Assembly (NCBI RefSeq): GCF_040954645.1
Contig: NC_092807.1
Coordinates: 3,038,001 to 3,102,000, forward strand
From: Diabrotica undecimpunctata
Taxonomy: Eukaryota; Arthropoda; Insecta; Coleoptera; Chrysomelidae
Direction: 5' to 3'
Length of the DNA stretch: 64,000 bases
The translations under genes and the position numbers were made by a program. The notes beneath the pieces were generated by a model, which saw only the letters and a program-made list of their open reading frames with translations, was not told the origin of the DNA and made no database searches. Below, piece by piece: positions 1 to 10,657 of the stretch; within the stretch, counting starts at the first letter, position 1, and each line of letters begins with the position of its first letter.

Positions 1-534
1 TCAAGCTGCAGAACTGTTTCCCCGCCCGCCGCCTCCTACATCCCCGCCAGCAGCGTGAGAGTTCACTAAGCAGGAGTATGAGAAATGAAGGTAGTCGTGG
101 AGAGAATAGAAACCGTCTTCCACGATACCCGCCTGCCTTCTCTCTTCATCTCTTTCGTTCGCCGTCTCTTTCGCTGCTTCCAACCTACAACTTTCCAGTC
201 AAATCGCGGGTGAGATGAGGCATTTAAACGGACAGGAACGGAACGACCAGAAAAATGTTTCTTTTTGAATTTTGCAGTTGGTTTTTCCCGTAAAAGAGTC
301 CTTTCGCTATAGATTCGTAACCAAAGTTTAAGAATCATCTTTTTTCCCAAATTATCAAATGTAAGATGATTGTTTAGTTATTATATATGTTATAAAAAAT
401 GTCAAAGTTTGTCTCAAATTACAACTGAGTAATTTACATATACCTTCAGAGAGATGTATATGTATCAATTATTAGGACACTATTTTTTAAAGAACACTTC
501 CATTGTGCTACGTTGAAGTAAATTACGTACACTT
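1..534. other. GC-richer unique stretch, no supported gene
   Basis: The first 240 bases are clearly richer in G+C than the rest of the window and have no recognisable transposon motif. A 60-codon antisense frame reads through the GC-rich part but its composition (Glu/Arg and Gly runs) looks like chance. It could be unique host sequence or an untranslated exon; I cannot identify it. From about 350 the sequence becomes AT-rich and featureless up to the LINE insertion. Confidence 0.25.
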
Positions 535-937
535 AGGTCACTCTTCTGAAATCAGAAAATTAAATTCCTTTGAGATGTGGTGCTACAGGAGAATCCACAG
601 AATATCGTGGACTGAAAAAGTAACTAATATAGAAGTGTTACAAAGAATGAAGAAAGAATGTGAAGTCATAAAAACTGTTAAAATTAGAAAGATTCAATAT
701 CTGGGTCATATAATGAGGGGCGAGAAGTACGTATTACTTAGATTAATTATGCAAGGAAAGATACAAGGGAAGGGAAACCCAGGACGACGATAAATATCCT
801 GGCTAAGAAATTTGAGAGAGTGGTTCGGTTACAGCTCATTAGAATTATTCAGAAGCGCGGCCAATAAAATTAAAATAGCGATGATGATTTTCAACCTCCG
901 ATAGGAGAAGGAACCTGAAGAAGAAGAAGGTCCCTCT
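535..937 (+). mobile_element. RTE-like LINE, 3' stub with target duplication
   Basis: A 5'-truncated non-LTR retrotransposon that retains only the C-terminal tail of its reverse transcriptase polyprotein. The frame carries the tail signature seen in many insect RTE-like LINEs: FEMWCYRRI, then ISWTEKVTN, IRKIQYLGHIMR and GKIQGKGNPGRR, followed after a stop by WLRNLREWF. The 3' end is a short GAA repeat (915-929) rather than poly(A), as expected for RTE-type elements. Imperfect 10-bp flanks (AGGTCACTCT at 535-544, AGGTCCCTCT at 928-937) look like the target duplication, so the element itself is about 545-927. Two relatives of the same family lie at 49381-50200 (minus) and 58946-60020 (plus). 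Non-functional. Confidence 0.75.
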
Positions 938-1457
938 AATTTGTATCTAATGCTGAAATTACGTCTTCACACTTGGTATCCACATCCAAATTCAAAAAGT
1001 AGAAAGATATATGCCTTTGTAAGGATTACTACTTAAATAATTTTATTTCCAATTATGTGTTGTCAAAGTGTGAAATTACATGCATTTGTTGTTGAGATTT
1101 TCACAGATTCACCCTTTTCACTACTACCACCACCAATAAAGTTTTCTTTTGTTGTACATTTCTACGTTTTGTTCTTTTAAATGCTTCTGTACATAGAGGA
1201 TAGTGGATCAAAATGATCCTTGTAGGCAAATCGATCCTTCACATTATTTTTAGAACTGGTAATGATATCTGTATTTGTAGTGGCGTACCCATCACCCAAC
1301 GCACTTCTACAGTCAGTTGAATATAAGCCTCTAGCGTAGAACTATCATATTTAACAAATTTCGCGTAAACAGGGATTTTATATGTTTGGTATAAGGTGAG
1401 TCCCTTAAAACTATTGTAATGGTACTTTTAAACAAGTAGGAATGTTCAGTTGTTATA
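938..1457. other. Spacer, nothing recognised
   Basis: AT-rich sequence between the LINE stub and the Tc1 element. I see no open frame of note, no terminal repeats and no RNA gene. Confidence 0.4.
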
Positions 1458-3000
1458 TAGACTACTCAACAATTGAAGTGGATAAATTTAAAATTCCTAA
1501 AATTAACATATAAAACTATTTTTAAAATAATTGCCTGTATATGCTATCTTTATTGCCAATATTTTTTGCATGTGGTTTTTTTCTCCCTATTCTTATTGGC
1601 TCTTATCTCGTACAAAGAGAGACATGTTGTTTCAAACATGAATATATCATTCGTATAAAAGTGCTTGTATTGGCTTTACCAGTTGTCAATAAGTCAAGAT
1701 ATCTATTTATCACAAAAACATAATGCCGCAAAGACGTTTAGAACTAGTGCAGCTCGAGTAATTAGTTCGTTGGATCCAACAAGGCATAACTCAACAAGAG
1801 GTTGCTATGAGGCTAAATGTGTCGCAAAGTGTGATAAGTCGTGCATGGAATCGGTATGTAGCAACTGGATCTGCAACATACAGGCATGGAGGAGGAAGAG
1901 AACGATCTAAAACTCGTCGGCAAGACCGTTTTGTAGTTCTGGCGGCAAGAAAAAAGCCAACATTCACGGCTTCCAGAAGTAACAGTATCTTCAGGCATGC
2001 TACTGGACGAGCGATTTCCAGTCAAACTGTCAGAAGACGGTTACATGCATCCAATTTAAGGGCTAAACGGCGCGCTACCCATCCACGACTAACTAGGGAG
2101 CAGCGTACATGCAGATATCGCTAGGCGATGGAACACTATCAGTGGAATTTCGAAAATTGGAGGAATTGTCTCTTTATTGACGAGTCCAGATTTCGTTTGT
2201 ATACGAATGATGGCCGAATATTGGTGTGGAGGGAAAGAGGACAGCGTTACAATGAAAATCTGAGAGTCCCACACGCTCTTTTTGGAGGTGGATCCGTTTG
2301 CGTGTGGGGAGGCATATGTTTTGACGGTCGCACGAACTTAGTCGTCTTAATAAATGAGACAATGACTGCTACACGATATCGAGACAGAGTCATAGTACCA
2401 ATAGTTGTTCCATTTTTTGGCGCAATAGGCGAACAATTTGTTCTGATTGATGATAATGCTCGCCCTCACCGTGCGAGAATCGTCAACGAGTGTATAGAAG
2501 CTCATGGCATTACAAGAATGGATTGGCCACCGTGTTCACCTGATCTGAATTGCATTGAACATGTTTGGGCCGAAATGTCTAGGCAACAAAACAGGCTCCT
2601 TCAACCGTCCCAAACCTTAGATCAGTTGGCCAATACATTACGCGCGATTTGGGAATGTATACCACAGCAGTTCATGAATAATTTAATAAGAGGTCTTCCA
2701 AATAGAGTTAGAGCACTAAGGCGACACAGAGGTGGACCCACACACTATTAAATTTTCTTTTCGGGATATTAGAAAATGAGCAGGAATAGGAATAGAAATT
2801 TTAGGTTGTTAATTTTACAATTTTTGTTTACTTTCTATTTTTTTTTTTCTTAAAAAATTTCTTTCTTTCGGTTCATCTGTATGAAAATACGAAGTAAAAA
2901 TAAATATTTATTTATATCACTCCATTTTTCTATTTAACCTTACGAACAAAAAATAAAATACACATTTTCATAATATCCACTTCAATTGTTGAGAAGTGTA
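1458..3000 (+). mobile_element. Tc1-type DNA transposon, nearly intact, TA target duplication
   Basis: The ends are terminal inverted repeats of about 25 bp. The inner 20 bp match perfectly (1465-1484 against 2974-2993 reversed) and the outer five have two differences. A TA dinucleotide flanks each end (1458-1459 and 2999-3000), the expected target duplication of the Tc1/mariner superfamily. The element proper is 1460-2998, 1539 bp, and encloses one transposase frame (1723-2751). Length, repeats and target site are all normal for a Tc1 transposon; only two stop codons make it non-autonomous. Confidence 0.9.
1723..2751 (+). pseudogene. Tc1 transposase, DD34E, two in-frame stops
   Basis: Cut-and-paste DDE transposase of about 342 residues. 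One frame runs from ATG 1723 to the stop at 2749-2751 and is broken only by TAA at 1759 and TAG at 2122; no frameshift is needed. The N-terminal third holds a helix-turn-helix (IQQGITQQEVAMRLNVSQ) followed by a basic stretch, consistent with paired-like DNA-binding domains. Catalytic residues are visible: FIDESRF (first Asp), DDNARPHRA (second Asp) and SPDLNCIEHVW (Glu). I count 34 residues between the second Asp and the Glu, the Tc1 signature. The C-terminus ends in RRHRGGPTHY. The small number of lesions suggests a recent insertion. Confidence 0.9.
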
Positions 3001-3134
3001 GTTGCTGTAAGTCCAATATTTTTCCAAAAATTTGAGATGATACCCCATGATGTCAAGTGAAATTTTTGCCCTCTCTAGTAAAAAGTTTATGGTAAAAATG
3101 TAGGTCACTTGATTTTTTTATGATTTAAAAATAT

Positions 3135-3420
<286 letters not shown>

Positions 3421-3960
3421 AAATTGGTGTCTCTTAGGTTTAGGTTCAATAAGTGATATTGAATTTGGAACTATATTTTATTGTTCATTGAATTCAACTT
3501 TTCGGCAGGAAACCCTTGCCTTTGTCACATTTCTAAAATGTAAAAGTTTAGGGACAAAAATTTATTATAAAATATGTTAAAAACTGAGCAAAACGTAAAA
3601 CGGGACACTGACCTTAATGAATTGACAGAAATAAAAATTGATATCTGATATCTCATGGTTTACTGTCATTAATATATAATTATTTTTGCATGGACGTATC
3701 GTTAGTGTTTTCGAAAAAGGTAAAGTGGAGATATGTTATGACTTTAAGTGCCTTTTATGGTGTTATATTTATTAATATTCAAATCAGATTAAAATATATT
3801 TTATTTAGGTTCTGAGTATCTTGTTTGTCATTGATTGCGTTGGCATTTCTTTTATTTGTATTGATTCGTATATCTCCCTCTTGTTTTTGTTTTGCTCGGT
3901 TTTTAAAATTTTGATGTTTTCGAATTTGAAACATTTTTATGTTTCACGAAAATTTGACTA
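3421..3960. other. AT-rich spacer with an antisense stem-loop-GAAA motif
   Basis: No coding signal. On the minus strand around 3500-3520 there is a stem-loop (GGCA...TGCC) followed directly by GAAA, and about 20 bases further an AATAAA-like sequence. It resembles the modules at 4368, 10411, 27496 and 45694 but lacks the CTGANGA box in front, so it is the weakest of the set. Confidence 0.3.
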
Positions 3961-4258
3961 AATTTGTTAGAAGACGTTATTGATTCGCTGATCACTGACA
4001 CATTGGTATCTGATAATCATCTTTTAGAGGATGAACTGATTTTCCAACAGGACGGGGCATCCCCACATTATGATATACGCGTAAAACAATTTTTGAATCA
4101 ACGTTTTCCAGGGCGTTGGATTGGCAGAAGGGGTCCAATAGAGTGACCGGCCAGATCACCTGATCTTTGGCCTTTAGATTTTTTTTTGTGGGAATACCTA
4201 AAATCAAAAATGTGCGCCACTCCGCCTGCAGATCTTGCAGGCATGCAGGCAGGAGAAA
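3961..4258 (+). pseudogene. mariner-superfamily transposase fragment (DDxD)
   Basis: C-terminal part of a DDE transposase. The frame reads IFQQDGASPHY (second catalytic Asp), then FPGRWIGRRGPIE, a TGA stop where a Trp codon is expected, and PARSPDLWPLDFFLWEYLKS, which holds the third Asp. Counting the stop as one residue gives 41 residues between these two Asp, a DD41D-like spacing. The N-terminal DNA-binding region and first Asp are missing and no terminal repeats are seen. It is a relic related to, but not the same as, the fragments at 8447 and 51339. Confidence 0.8.
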
Positions 4259-4367
4259 CATACTCGTGAAATTTAAGTATATTCAATAGAAACCTAATAT
4301 TGGCATAATTTATAAACTATAGCAACTGTAATATTTTGTTTAGTGGTTAATTAAATTTATCGGGGAC

Positions 4368-4406
4368 CTGACGATGAGCACAAAATTATAGTGCTCGAAA
4401 ACGGTC
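4368..4406 (+). other. Hammerhead-like stem-loop (CTGACGA ... GAAA)
   Basis: CTGACGA at 4368-4374 is followed by one base, a perfect 6-bp stem (GAGCAC 4376-4381 with GTGCTC 4391-4396, 9-base loop), then GAAA (4397-4400) and ACGGTC. This order resembles the catalytic core of a hammerhead ribozyme (CUGANGA, stem II, GAAA, UH cleavage site). The extra base before stem II is not canonical and I see no convincing stem I, so activity is doubtful. Confidence 0.35.
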
Positions 4407-5122
4407 GTGCAATTTAAAATTAAATCAATTGTGAGTAATTATTTTTTTATCATTTAACAATTGACTTACATGTACAAATAGTTCATCATTTGAATATTTT
4501 TTGTCGATGTTCAAACGATGTCGATGTTGTACATGTACAAATAATTCATCATTTGAATACTTTTTGTCGATGTTCAGTTGAAATTTCCTCCCGCAACCAA
4601 ATCACTCTACATTTTTTAGTTTTCAGTCACTCACAATATTAAACGTTCAAATTCTGAAATATCCATCTCGCAATCCAAATTAGCCATAAATTGCGAAAGC
4701 CATAAATCCGTTCCTGTACCAATCCCGTTGCTAGCCGCGTTCCTCCATTCTCCACGAACACTCCAGACTACAAATGGCCACGGTAGATGGTAGGAAATTA
4801 CAGGACTACTATCTTTCATTTTACGCCCCAAAATTTCTTATTCCAATTTCCTGTTCGCGTCTGTCAGTTGTTATGAGTCATTTTCTGATAAGCACTCGTA
4901 GCGAGACTATTATGCAATAGAACTATTACACAAAGAGCTTATCTTCCATTATATGTCATGCGGTAGGGAATTGAGAGGCACCGTTTTCGTTCCTATATTG
5001 CCAACACTGTTTCTCGCCTCAGTTGGTATGACTGTTCTTTGATCGTCTAGCGATGGGAAGCCGTGCTTAATTGAAAAATGCAAAACTGGAGGAAATAACG
5101 CTTTAAAGTAACGAGTACGGGT
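4407..5122. other. Spacer without recognised genes
   Basis: No transposon motif and no credible long frame. A phrase near 4470-4500 (ACATGTACAAATA followed by TTCATCATTTGAAT) recurs near 4530-4560, a short local duplication. The part around 4660-4860 has more balanced base composition and may be unique host sequence, but nothing in it can be named. Confidence 0.3.
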
Positions 5123-5800
5123 AACAAGTTTTTTTGGAACTGTTATTTCGACAAGGAACATCTACTATATTTTGTGAAATATATTACGGCTATTTTAAAT
5201 ACTGATCTTTAAAATTAGTAACGGTCTTTAAAATCCTAAAAGTTAAATTTAAACTTAACTAGATTATTCTATACTTCAAAAATGGGAAAAAATAAAACAC
5301 AGTAAATTTAAATAACAAGTCCAAATAACAAGTTTTTTTTTGGAACTGTTATTTCGAAACAGAATTTCTACTATATTTTTTGATTTTTATTTTCCTTGAT
5401 ATGTTCTTCTTTTATTGTAAATAAAAACGTTTGATTAATAAAATCAAAAGTATTGAAAACTAGTTTTTTTTAAATACTGATGACTTTAAAATCAAGAAAA
5501 GTCATTAAAATCATAAACATTGAAGACTCTGTCTTATTCGAAGTTAGGACTAGGATTTGTGAAACTGCTAACAAATCTACTTAGATTATTCTATAATCAA
5601 CTAATAATTATATAACGTTCTGTTTATTAGAAACTCTAAAGAAAATACTATTATAAAATAACAAGTTTTTTTGGAACTGTTATTTTTAAACAGAACATCT
5701 ACTATATTTTTTGAAATTTTTGGTTCTTTGTCTTCCTTGGTATGTTCTTCTTTTATTTTAAATTATAACTTTGACTTAATAAAACCAGGAGTATTAAAAA
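5123..5800 (+). repeat. Diverged direct repeats of a few hundred bp
   Basis: The phrase AACAAGTTTTTTTGGAACTG followed by TTATTT occurs at 5123, 5327 and 5660. The second and third copies continue in parallel for about 130 bases (CTACTATATTTTTTGA, then TCCTTG.TATGTTCTTCTTTTAT). Spacing is 204 and 333 bp, so this is an irregular array. A weaker echo lies near 9400-9480. Nothing in it is coding. It lies directly left of a 5'-truncated LINE, but that LINE starts in the middle of its polyprotein, so the array is not its promoter. Confidence 0.6.
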
Positions 5801-5944
5801 CTATGTTTTTTTAATAGTGATCTTTAAAATGAGTGACGGGTTTTAAAATCATAAAAAAGTGAACGCTTTGCTTTATTTGAAAGTAGAATTAGAATTTTTC
5901 AAACTAACAGCAGATTTACCTAGACTATTATATCATCATAAGAT

Positions 5945-7387
5945 TGGCACAAGAATTCGGGCTAGAATCTCAAATGCGAAGAAGGAGAGAAGTACAAAAA
6001 CAAGGCGCCTTAATATAGAACTCCTGAAAAACCCGCAAACGGTAGAAAGGTTTCAAAACTATATCGAAACTAAATACATAACTAGAGAGAGTCTAACAAT
6101 TAGTGAACAATGGGAAATGTGTAAAAATTATATTAAAGACGCAGCAAATAACATTCTAGGGCCACAAAGACCACCACCACGAAATGAGTGGTTCGATGCT
6201 GAGTGCGAGGACATTACAAGAAGAAAGAACAATGCATATAAACTGATGCAGCAAAGAAGAACCCGAGAAAAAGAACAAAAATATAAAGATCTCAGAAGAG
6301 AAGAGAAAGACATCCATAGGAGAAAAAAGCGAACTTATGAAAATCGAATATTGGAAGAACTTGAGGCATTAAAAAAGGAAAATCAAACAAGAAAATTCTA
6401 TAAAAATCTAAATAAAGCAAGAAAAGAATTTAAACCAAGAATCGGACTATGTAAGGATAAGGAGGGGCATATACTCAATACAAAAGAAGTATTGAAAAGG
6501 TGGGTGAAACACTATAAAGAACTACTTACTATCGAAGTAGAAGATCCAAATCAACCACCCCCAGGAGAAAGCAACAATACACCATTGGAACCTCCATCAA
6601 TTCAAGAAGTACGGGATGCAATAAAACAACTAAAAAATAATAAATCTCCAGAAAGTGATGGTATACCCGCGGAACTTATTAAATGTGGAGGTGCTATTCT
6701 GACTAATCATATATATAAAATCATACTGAGAGCCTGGAATGAGGAACGAATCCCGGAAGAGTGGTGTATTGGGATCGTTTGCCCGCTACACAAAAAGGGT
6801 GATCAATTGGAATGTAAAAACTATAGGGGAATAACCCTCCTTAATACAGCATACAAAATATTTTCGAGTATTTTATATGGTCGCCTGAGTGCGTATTCAG
6901 AGGAGCTTCTTGGCGAATATCAAAGTGGTTTTAGGCCTGGTCGATTAACAACAGACCAGATCTTTGTGCTAAGGCAAATACTGCATGGATGAACTCCACA
7001 TCCCCGATAAACTGGTAAGATTGGTTAAGGCTACAATGCGTAAAGTTGTTTGCAAAGTCGAAATACAGGGCGAACAATCACAGGCATCTGAAACGCATGT
7101 TGGGCTGCGACAGGGAGATGCGCTGACGTGTCTACTTTTCAAGATAGCTCTGGAAAAGGTGGTCAGAGATGCCCCAATAGACAACAGAGGAAACATTTTT
7201 AATAAATCATCCCAAATTTTGGCATATGCAGGACCTAGTTGCCAGCACAACACGCAAGCTAGAAGAAATGTCAAACGCCTCAAAAAATATGGGCCTGCAA
7301 GTAAATGAGGAGAAAACTAAGATAATGGCATCAACATCCAACAATAGATCCAGAAACATCGGCCACCAATTCACGGTTGATAACTGA
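5945..7387 (+). pseudogene. RTE-like LINE polyprotein fragment
   Basis: Middle part of a non-LTR retrotransposon polyprotein. The endonuclease is absent. Homology starts in the linker (ARISNAKKERSTKTRRLN), continues through NEWFDAECEDITRRKNNAY and enters the reverse transcriptase (NNKSPESDGIPAELIK, CKNYRGITLLNTAYKI, EYQSGFRPGR). A deletion at about 6980-6985 removes the motif holding the first catalytic Asp and the frame resumes at MDELHIPDKLVRL. GLRQGDALTCLLF is present, but the catalytic YADD box is destroyed by a short deletion around 7230. The sequence ends abruptly near 7387 with no 3' tail. The copy at 19204-20212 belongs to the same family. Confidence 0.85.
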
Positions 7388-8000
7388 TTATATCATCATC
7401 ATTATTAAATCTTCATCATCTTTATTCCTAATAATTTTACTCATCATTTTTAGATTGTGTGCCTCTTGCATTAAGTTTTTCTGAGGCCGTTTTAGATCGT
7501 CAGTCCAGCATGTTGATGGACGATCTCTACTTAGATAGGCATAATATATCTTTATAGATTCCAATATTCGCTTTGTCAGATCTACTGAATAGTTTAGCAA
7601 AAGCATACCGTAATCTTTTTCCAGTCACTTTTAAGGCATTTGCCACTATTTCATCGATTCTAAGGGACTAGTTTTTGCACTGACCTTCGAACTTTATTTG
7701 GTTTTATTTCTGGTAAAATTTCAGATCCATAATTCCCATCTTTGGTAATGGTCAAATCTGAAGATATTCTTTGTATAGTTGGCTATAAAAACTCCCTAGA
7801 GTGTTAATAATCGATTGTTTTTTTCTTAGTATGTAGATGATTTTTCTTCCAACCGATATGTTCTGTCTAAGTACTTTCAAAATTATGTTTTCTTCTATTA
7901 CTCTAGATGTTTCCATCATGTTGTTCTGTCTCAGATGCTTTCTAACATCATTTTTAATTTTCTTGTTTCAAATTCTTAGTTCCTTTTTTTTACGAATCTG
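7388..8000 (-). pseudogene. Decayed RTE-like LINE 3' part
   Basis: On the minus strand the piece ends in a short ATGATG-type tail (7390-7405). Upstream, RDRPSTCWTDDLKR and NLMQEAHNL resemble the C-terminal signature of RTE-like LINEs (GRP..RW.DDL...W...A). Further upstream, patches such as LRQNISVGRKIIY and SIINTLGSFYSQLYKEYL look like the linker before the reverse transcriptase, but stops and frameshifts are frequent. An old copy facing the neighbouring plus-strand LINE. Confidence 0.5.
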
Positions 8001-8162
8001 ATTTTCTCCAAGTGTTCTTCTTTTCTGTAGAAGACATGCTGTGGTTGAATATTTTGTTTTTGTTTTCAGCGCGAGAACAGCATTTTATTTCAGCTTCTTT
8101 CAAATGTTTAAATAATATTATTGTTCATTTCATTTATGTTCTCTAAGTAATGTATAGCCAAG

Positions 8163-8415
8163 CTAGTGTTGATATTTTGCCATGGCTTGCCGCGTGTTGA
8201 TGATTTTTTCCCATGATGCCGTATTAAAAGCATTCTTGACGTCAAGCAGGATAAGAGCCACCCATCTCTTTGTATCCTGCGTAACTAAAGAGGTTACTTC
8301 TGTGACTGCATCTATGGTAAACCTTTTGGCCCTAAAACGATATTGGCGGTCGCTCAGCGCATGCTTTTCTTCTAGCTTTCGCTCAAGCCGGCCTTTTACA
8401 AGCTGTTCGTACAAT
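8163..8415 (-). pseudogene. R1-like LINE reverse transcriptase fragment
   Basis: A clean 83-codon minus-strand frame that is part of a reverse transcriptase: YEQLVKGRLERKLEEK, SDRQYRFRAKRFTIDAVTE, then ALILLDVKNAFNTASWEKI, which contains the first catalytic Asp (LLDVKNAFN). The wording of this motif is typical of the R1/LOA branch and differs from the other LINEs here. Both flanks are truncated; no tail or duplication is seen. Confidence 0.75.
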
Positions 8416-8446
8416 TTAGCTATCGAACTAAGTAATATTAATTATT

Positions 8447-9145
8447 AATAAAAATTACTAAATAGTATCGTTAGTAGACAAAATTTTTGTTATTGGACAA
8501 CAGAAAATCACAATTGGACAATGGAAGTTTATACCCAATATCCCCAAAAAATAAATGTATGGGCTGGGATTGTTTTTGTGGGATCATATTTTTTTGACGG
8601 TACTGTGACGGATGACAGGTATTTAGAGATCTTGCAAACCTCAGTTCCATTTTTAACCGCAACATTTCCAGATATCAATAATCCTGGTCTAATAGATCCT
8701 ACCATTTGGTTTCATCAGGATGGAGCAAGTCCACATTACGCTGTAGTGGTTAGAAATTTTTTCCCAATCGCTGGATTGGACGACGCGGCCACATTGAACG
8801 GCCTGCTAGTTCGCCAGACTTGAATCCCATGGACGTTTCTATTTGGGGTTATTTGAAAAATAAGGTATATGTAAACCGACATACCAATCTGGTAAACCCC
8901 AAACAGAGAATTCGTACTGAAATGCAACAAATTACACCAGTGATGTTGTCAAACATAACCCAAGAATTCATTGGACGTCTTGGATACTGTCAATTAAACA
9001 AAGGACTTTAACACGATTATTTGTTGTAATTATGTTATTTGTTTGTCTTTAATGTAAAATGACTTCTTTAATAATTTTCTTTGTAAAATAAATTTTGAAT
9101 TAAATTATAAGAAATACGAACACTGGTTTCCTTTACTCTCTGTAT
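8447..9145 (+). pseudogene. mariner-superfamily transposase, C-terminal half
   Basis: Starts inside the catalytic domain (VSRQNFCYW, then QYPQKINVWAGI) and carries WFHQDGASPHY with the second Asp. A one-base change in a T-run near 8760 shifts the frame; the other frame continues RWIGRRGHIE, SSPDLNPMDVSIWGYLK (third Asp) and runs to the stop at 9009-9011. Allowing for the shift I count about 37 residues between the two Asp. The sequence at about 9128-9142 (TTTACTCTCTGTATA) could be the right terminal repeat, but no left end is found. A different lineage from the fragment at 3961. Confidence 0.75.
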
Positions 9146-9735
9146 ACTGAAGTTTGAATGTGATGAGTTTGGTACGGTTGTACTCAGAAAAATATGGTCT
9201 TTTAATTTTTTAGATAAAATATGCCCTTTTTATTAAAAAAATTATTGATGACGTCACATCTGCTAAGATAGTGGGAGTAAAAGGTTTTTTTTCCAAAAAG
9301 GTTCAAAAATAAAAATAAAAATTGACCTGTCAGAGCTTTAAATCTTAAAATAATTAAAAAGTCATGAGATAATAGACAGTTTCCACACTTTATGAATGTA
9401 TTTTATATATTATTCTATAATTAACTAATATACCTCTTTGGTTATTGGAAAAACTAAAGGAAATTCTATTATGTTTTAGGAAGAGTGTGAAGAGTCAATT
9501 GTTACAGTATTTTTAAAGAAAATTGGCCTTTAATACCCGGTATAAACACGTGAAACAACTGAAGAAACAGTTTGTTTAATTGATGTTATGAGAATAATTT
9601 CCATCATAATTTTTTACTGTTTTAAGATGAATTTTTTGTCTAATTCTTCACCCTGGTGTCAATCTGTATTCTAAGTTATTAATTACGTGATGACTAAGTT
9701 TTCGATGAAAGCTAAAAAAATATACTATCAGAATA
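9146..9735. other. Spacer, nothing recognised
   Basis: AT-rich. Part of it (9400-9480) echoes the direct-repeat sequence of 5580-5660, so it may be a remnant of the same repeat family. No coding signal. Confidence 0.3.
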
Positions 9736-10268
9736 GTCTGGGAAGCTCTAAAAATGGTCCATTCATATCGATTTGTTAAGTAAGAAACTAACCTCAGTCT
9801 GCTATGCAATAAGATCTGTTTCGAAGGAAATCAATTTAGTATCTTCCAAAACAACATATGTTTCTTTGTTCGAGTCTCATCTTCAATATGACCTTCCTTT
9901 TTGGGGTTCTCGTACAGCTGCCCAATCTAATGTTATTTCTAAATTACAAAAAAGAGCAATACGGTATCTTTTTGGCCTCAGTAGAATAATAATTTTAGAA
10001 ACCGTTTGCTTAATTCGTAAACACCTACATGTTTTTCCAGTAAGACCTAATCATGACTACTCCACCACAAATTCAACCTTTTATGTGTATTTACCGATCC
10101 CGTCCACTGAGTTAGTAAAGAAATCTATATTATATTCGGCAAAAAAATTATACAACCATCTACCTTTGCAACTTAAATCTACAACTTCTTCTTAAGTTCC
10201 GTAAATTGACAAAAGCATATCTATCTGAAAGACCATATTATTCAGTGGAAGATTTTCTTAACGAATAA
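9736..10268 (+). pseudogene. LINE reverse transcriptase C-terminus
   Basis: Frame reads HIDLLSKKLTSVCYAIRSVS, then YVSLFESHLQYDLPFWGS and LQKRAIRYLFGL, the thumb region of Jockey/CR1-type reverse transcriptases. An internal loss after SRII is followed by ILETVCLIRKHLHVF and IPSTELVKKSILYSAKKLYN. The main frame stops at 10193-10195; a one-base shift continues LTKAYLSERPYYSVEDFLNE up to 10268, the likely true C-terminus. The palm domain with catalytic Asp is missing. Confidence 0.75.
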
Positions 10269-10509
10269 CTAAGAAATATTGTTCTGAAGCTATTTTCTTG
10301 TGGCATTTTAAATTAATTACTATTTAACTGGGAATAAGCCACAATTAAAGGTTAAAATACGTTTATTGACGTTTCAATTTCCACTTCGGAAATCGCTCTC
10401 TTTTTTTTTCAATTTCCGAAGTGGAAATTGAAACGTCAATAAACGTATTTTAACCTTTAATTGTGGCTTATTCCCAGTTAAATAGTAATTAATAGAATAA
10501 CTAAGAAAT
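10263..10509. mobile_element. Foldback insertion: 82-bp perfect inverted repeat with 15-bp target duplication
   Basis: GAATAACTAAGAAAT occurs at 10263-10277 and again at 10495-10509. The inserted 217 bp (10278-10494) is mostly a perfect inverted repeat, 10312-10393 against 10412-10493, with an 18-base loop containing a T-run. Each arm contains a small stem-loop followed by GAAACGTC and AATAAA (right arm 10411-10443; left arm mirrored at 10368-10375). The paralogous LINE copy at 18440-18464 lacks the insertion. A staggered duplication plus an inverted duplicated arm suggests target-primed insertion of two opposed copies of an RNA 3' end, as Penelope-like elements can produce. Confidence 0.7.
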
Positions 10510-10539
10510 TACAGTACGTTTAGGTACAAGCAACTAAAG

Positions 10540-10640
<101 letters not shown>

Positions 10641-10657
10641 GTATCACATGCAGCAGC

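Noticed and set aside
1..183. A 60-codon minus-strand frame in the GC-rich start
   Set aside because: Low-complexity composition, no start context and no recognisable motif; open by chance in GC-rich sequence.
5123..7387. The direct repeats at 5.1-5.8 kb as promoter monomers of the following LINE
   Set aside because: The LINE begins in the middle of its polyprotein, so the array is outside its true 5' end.
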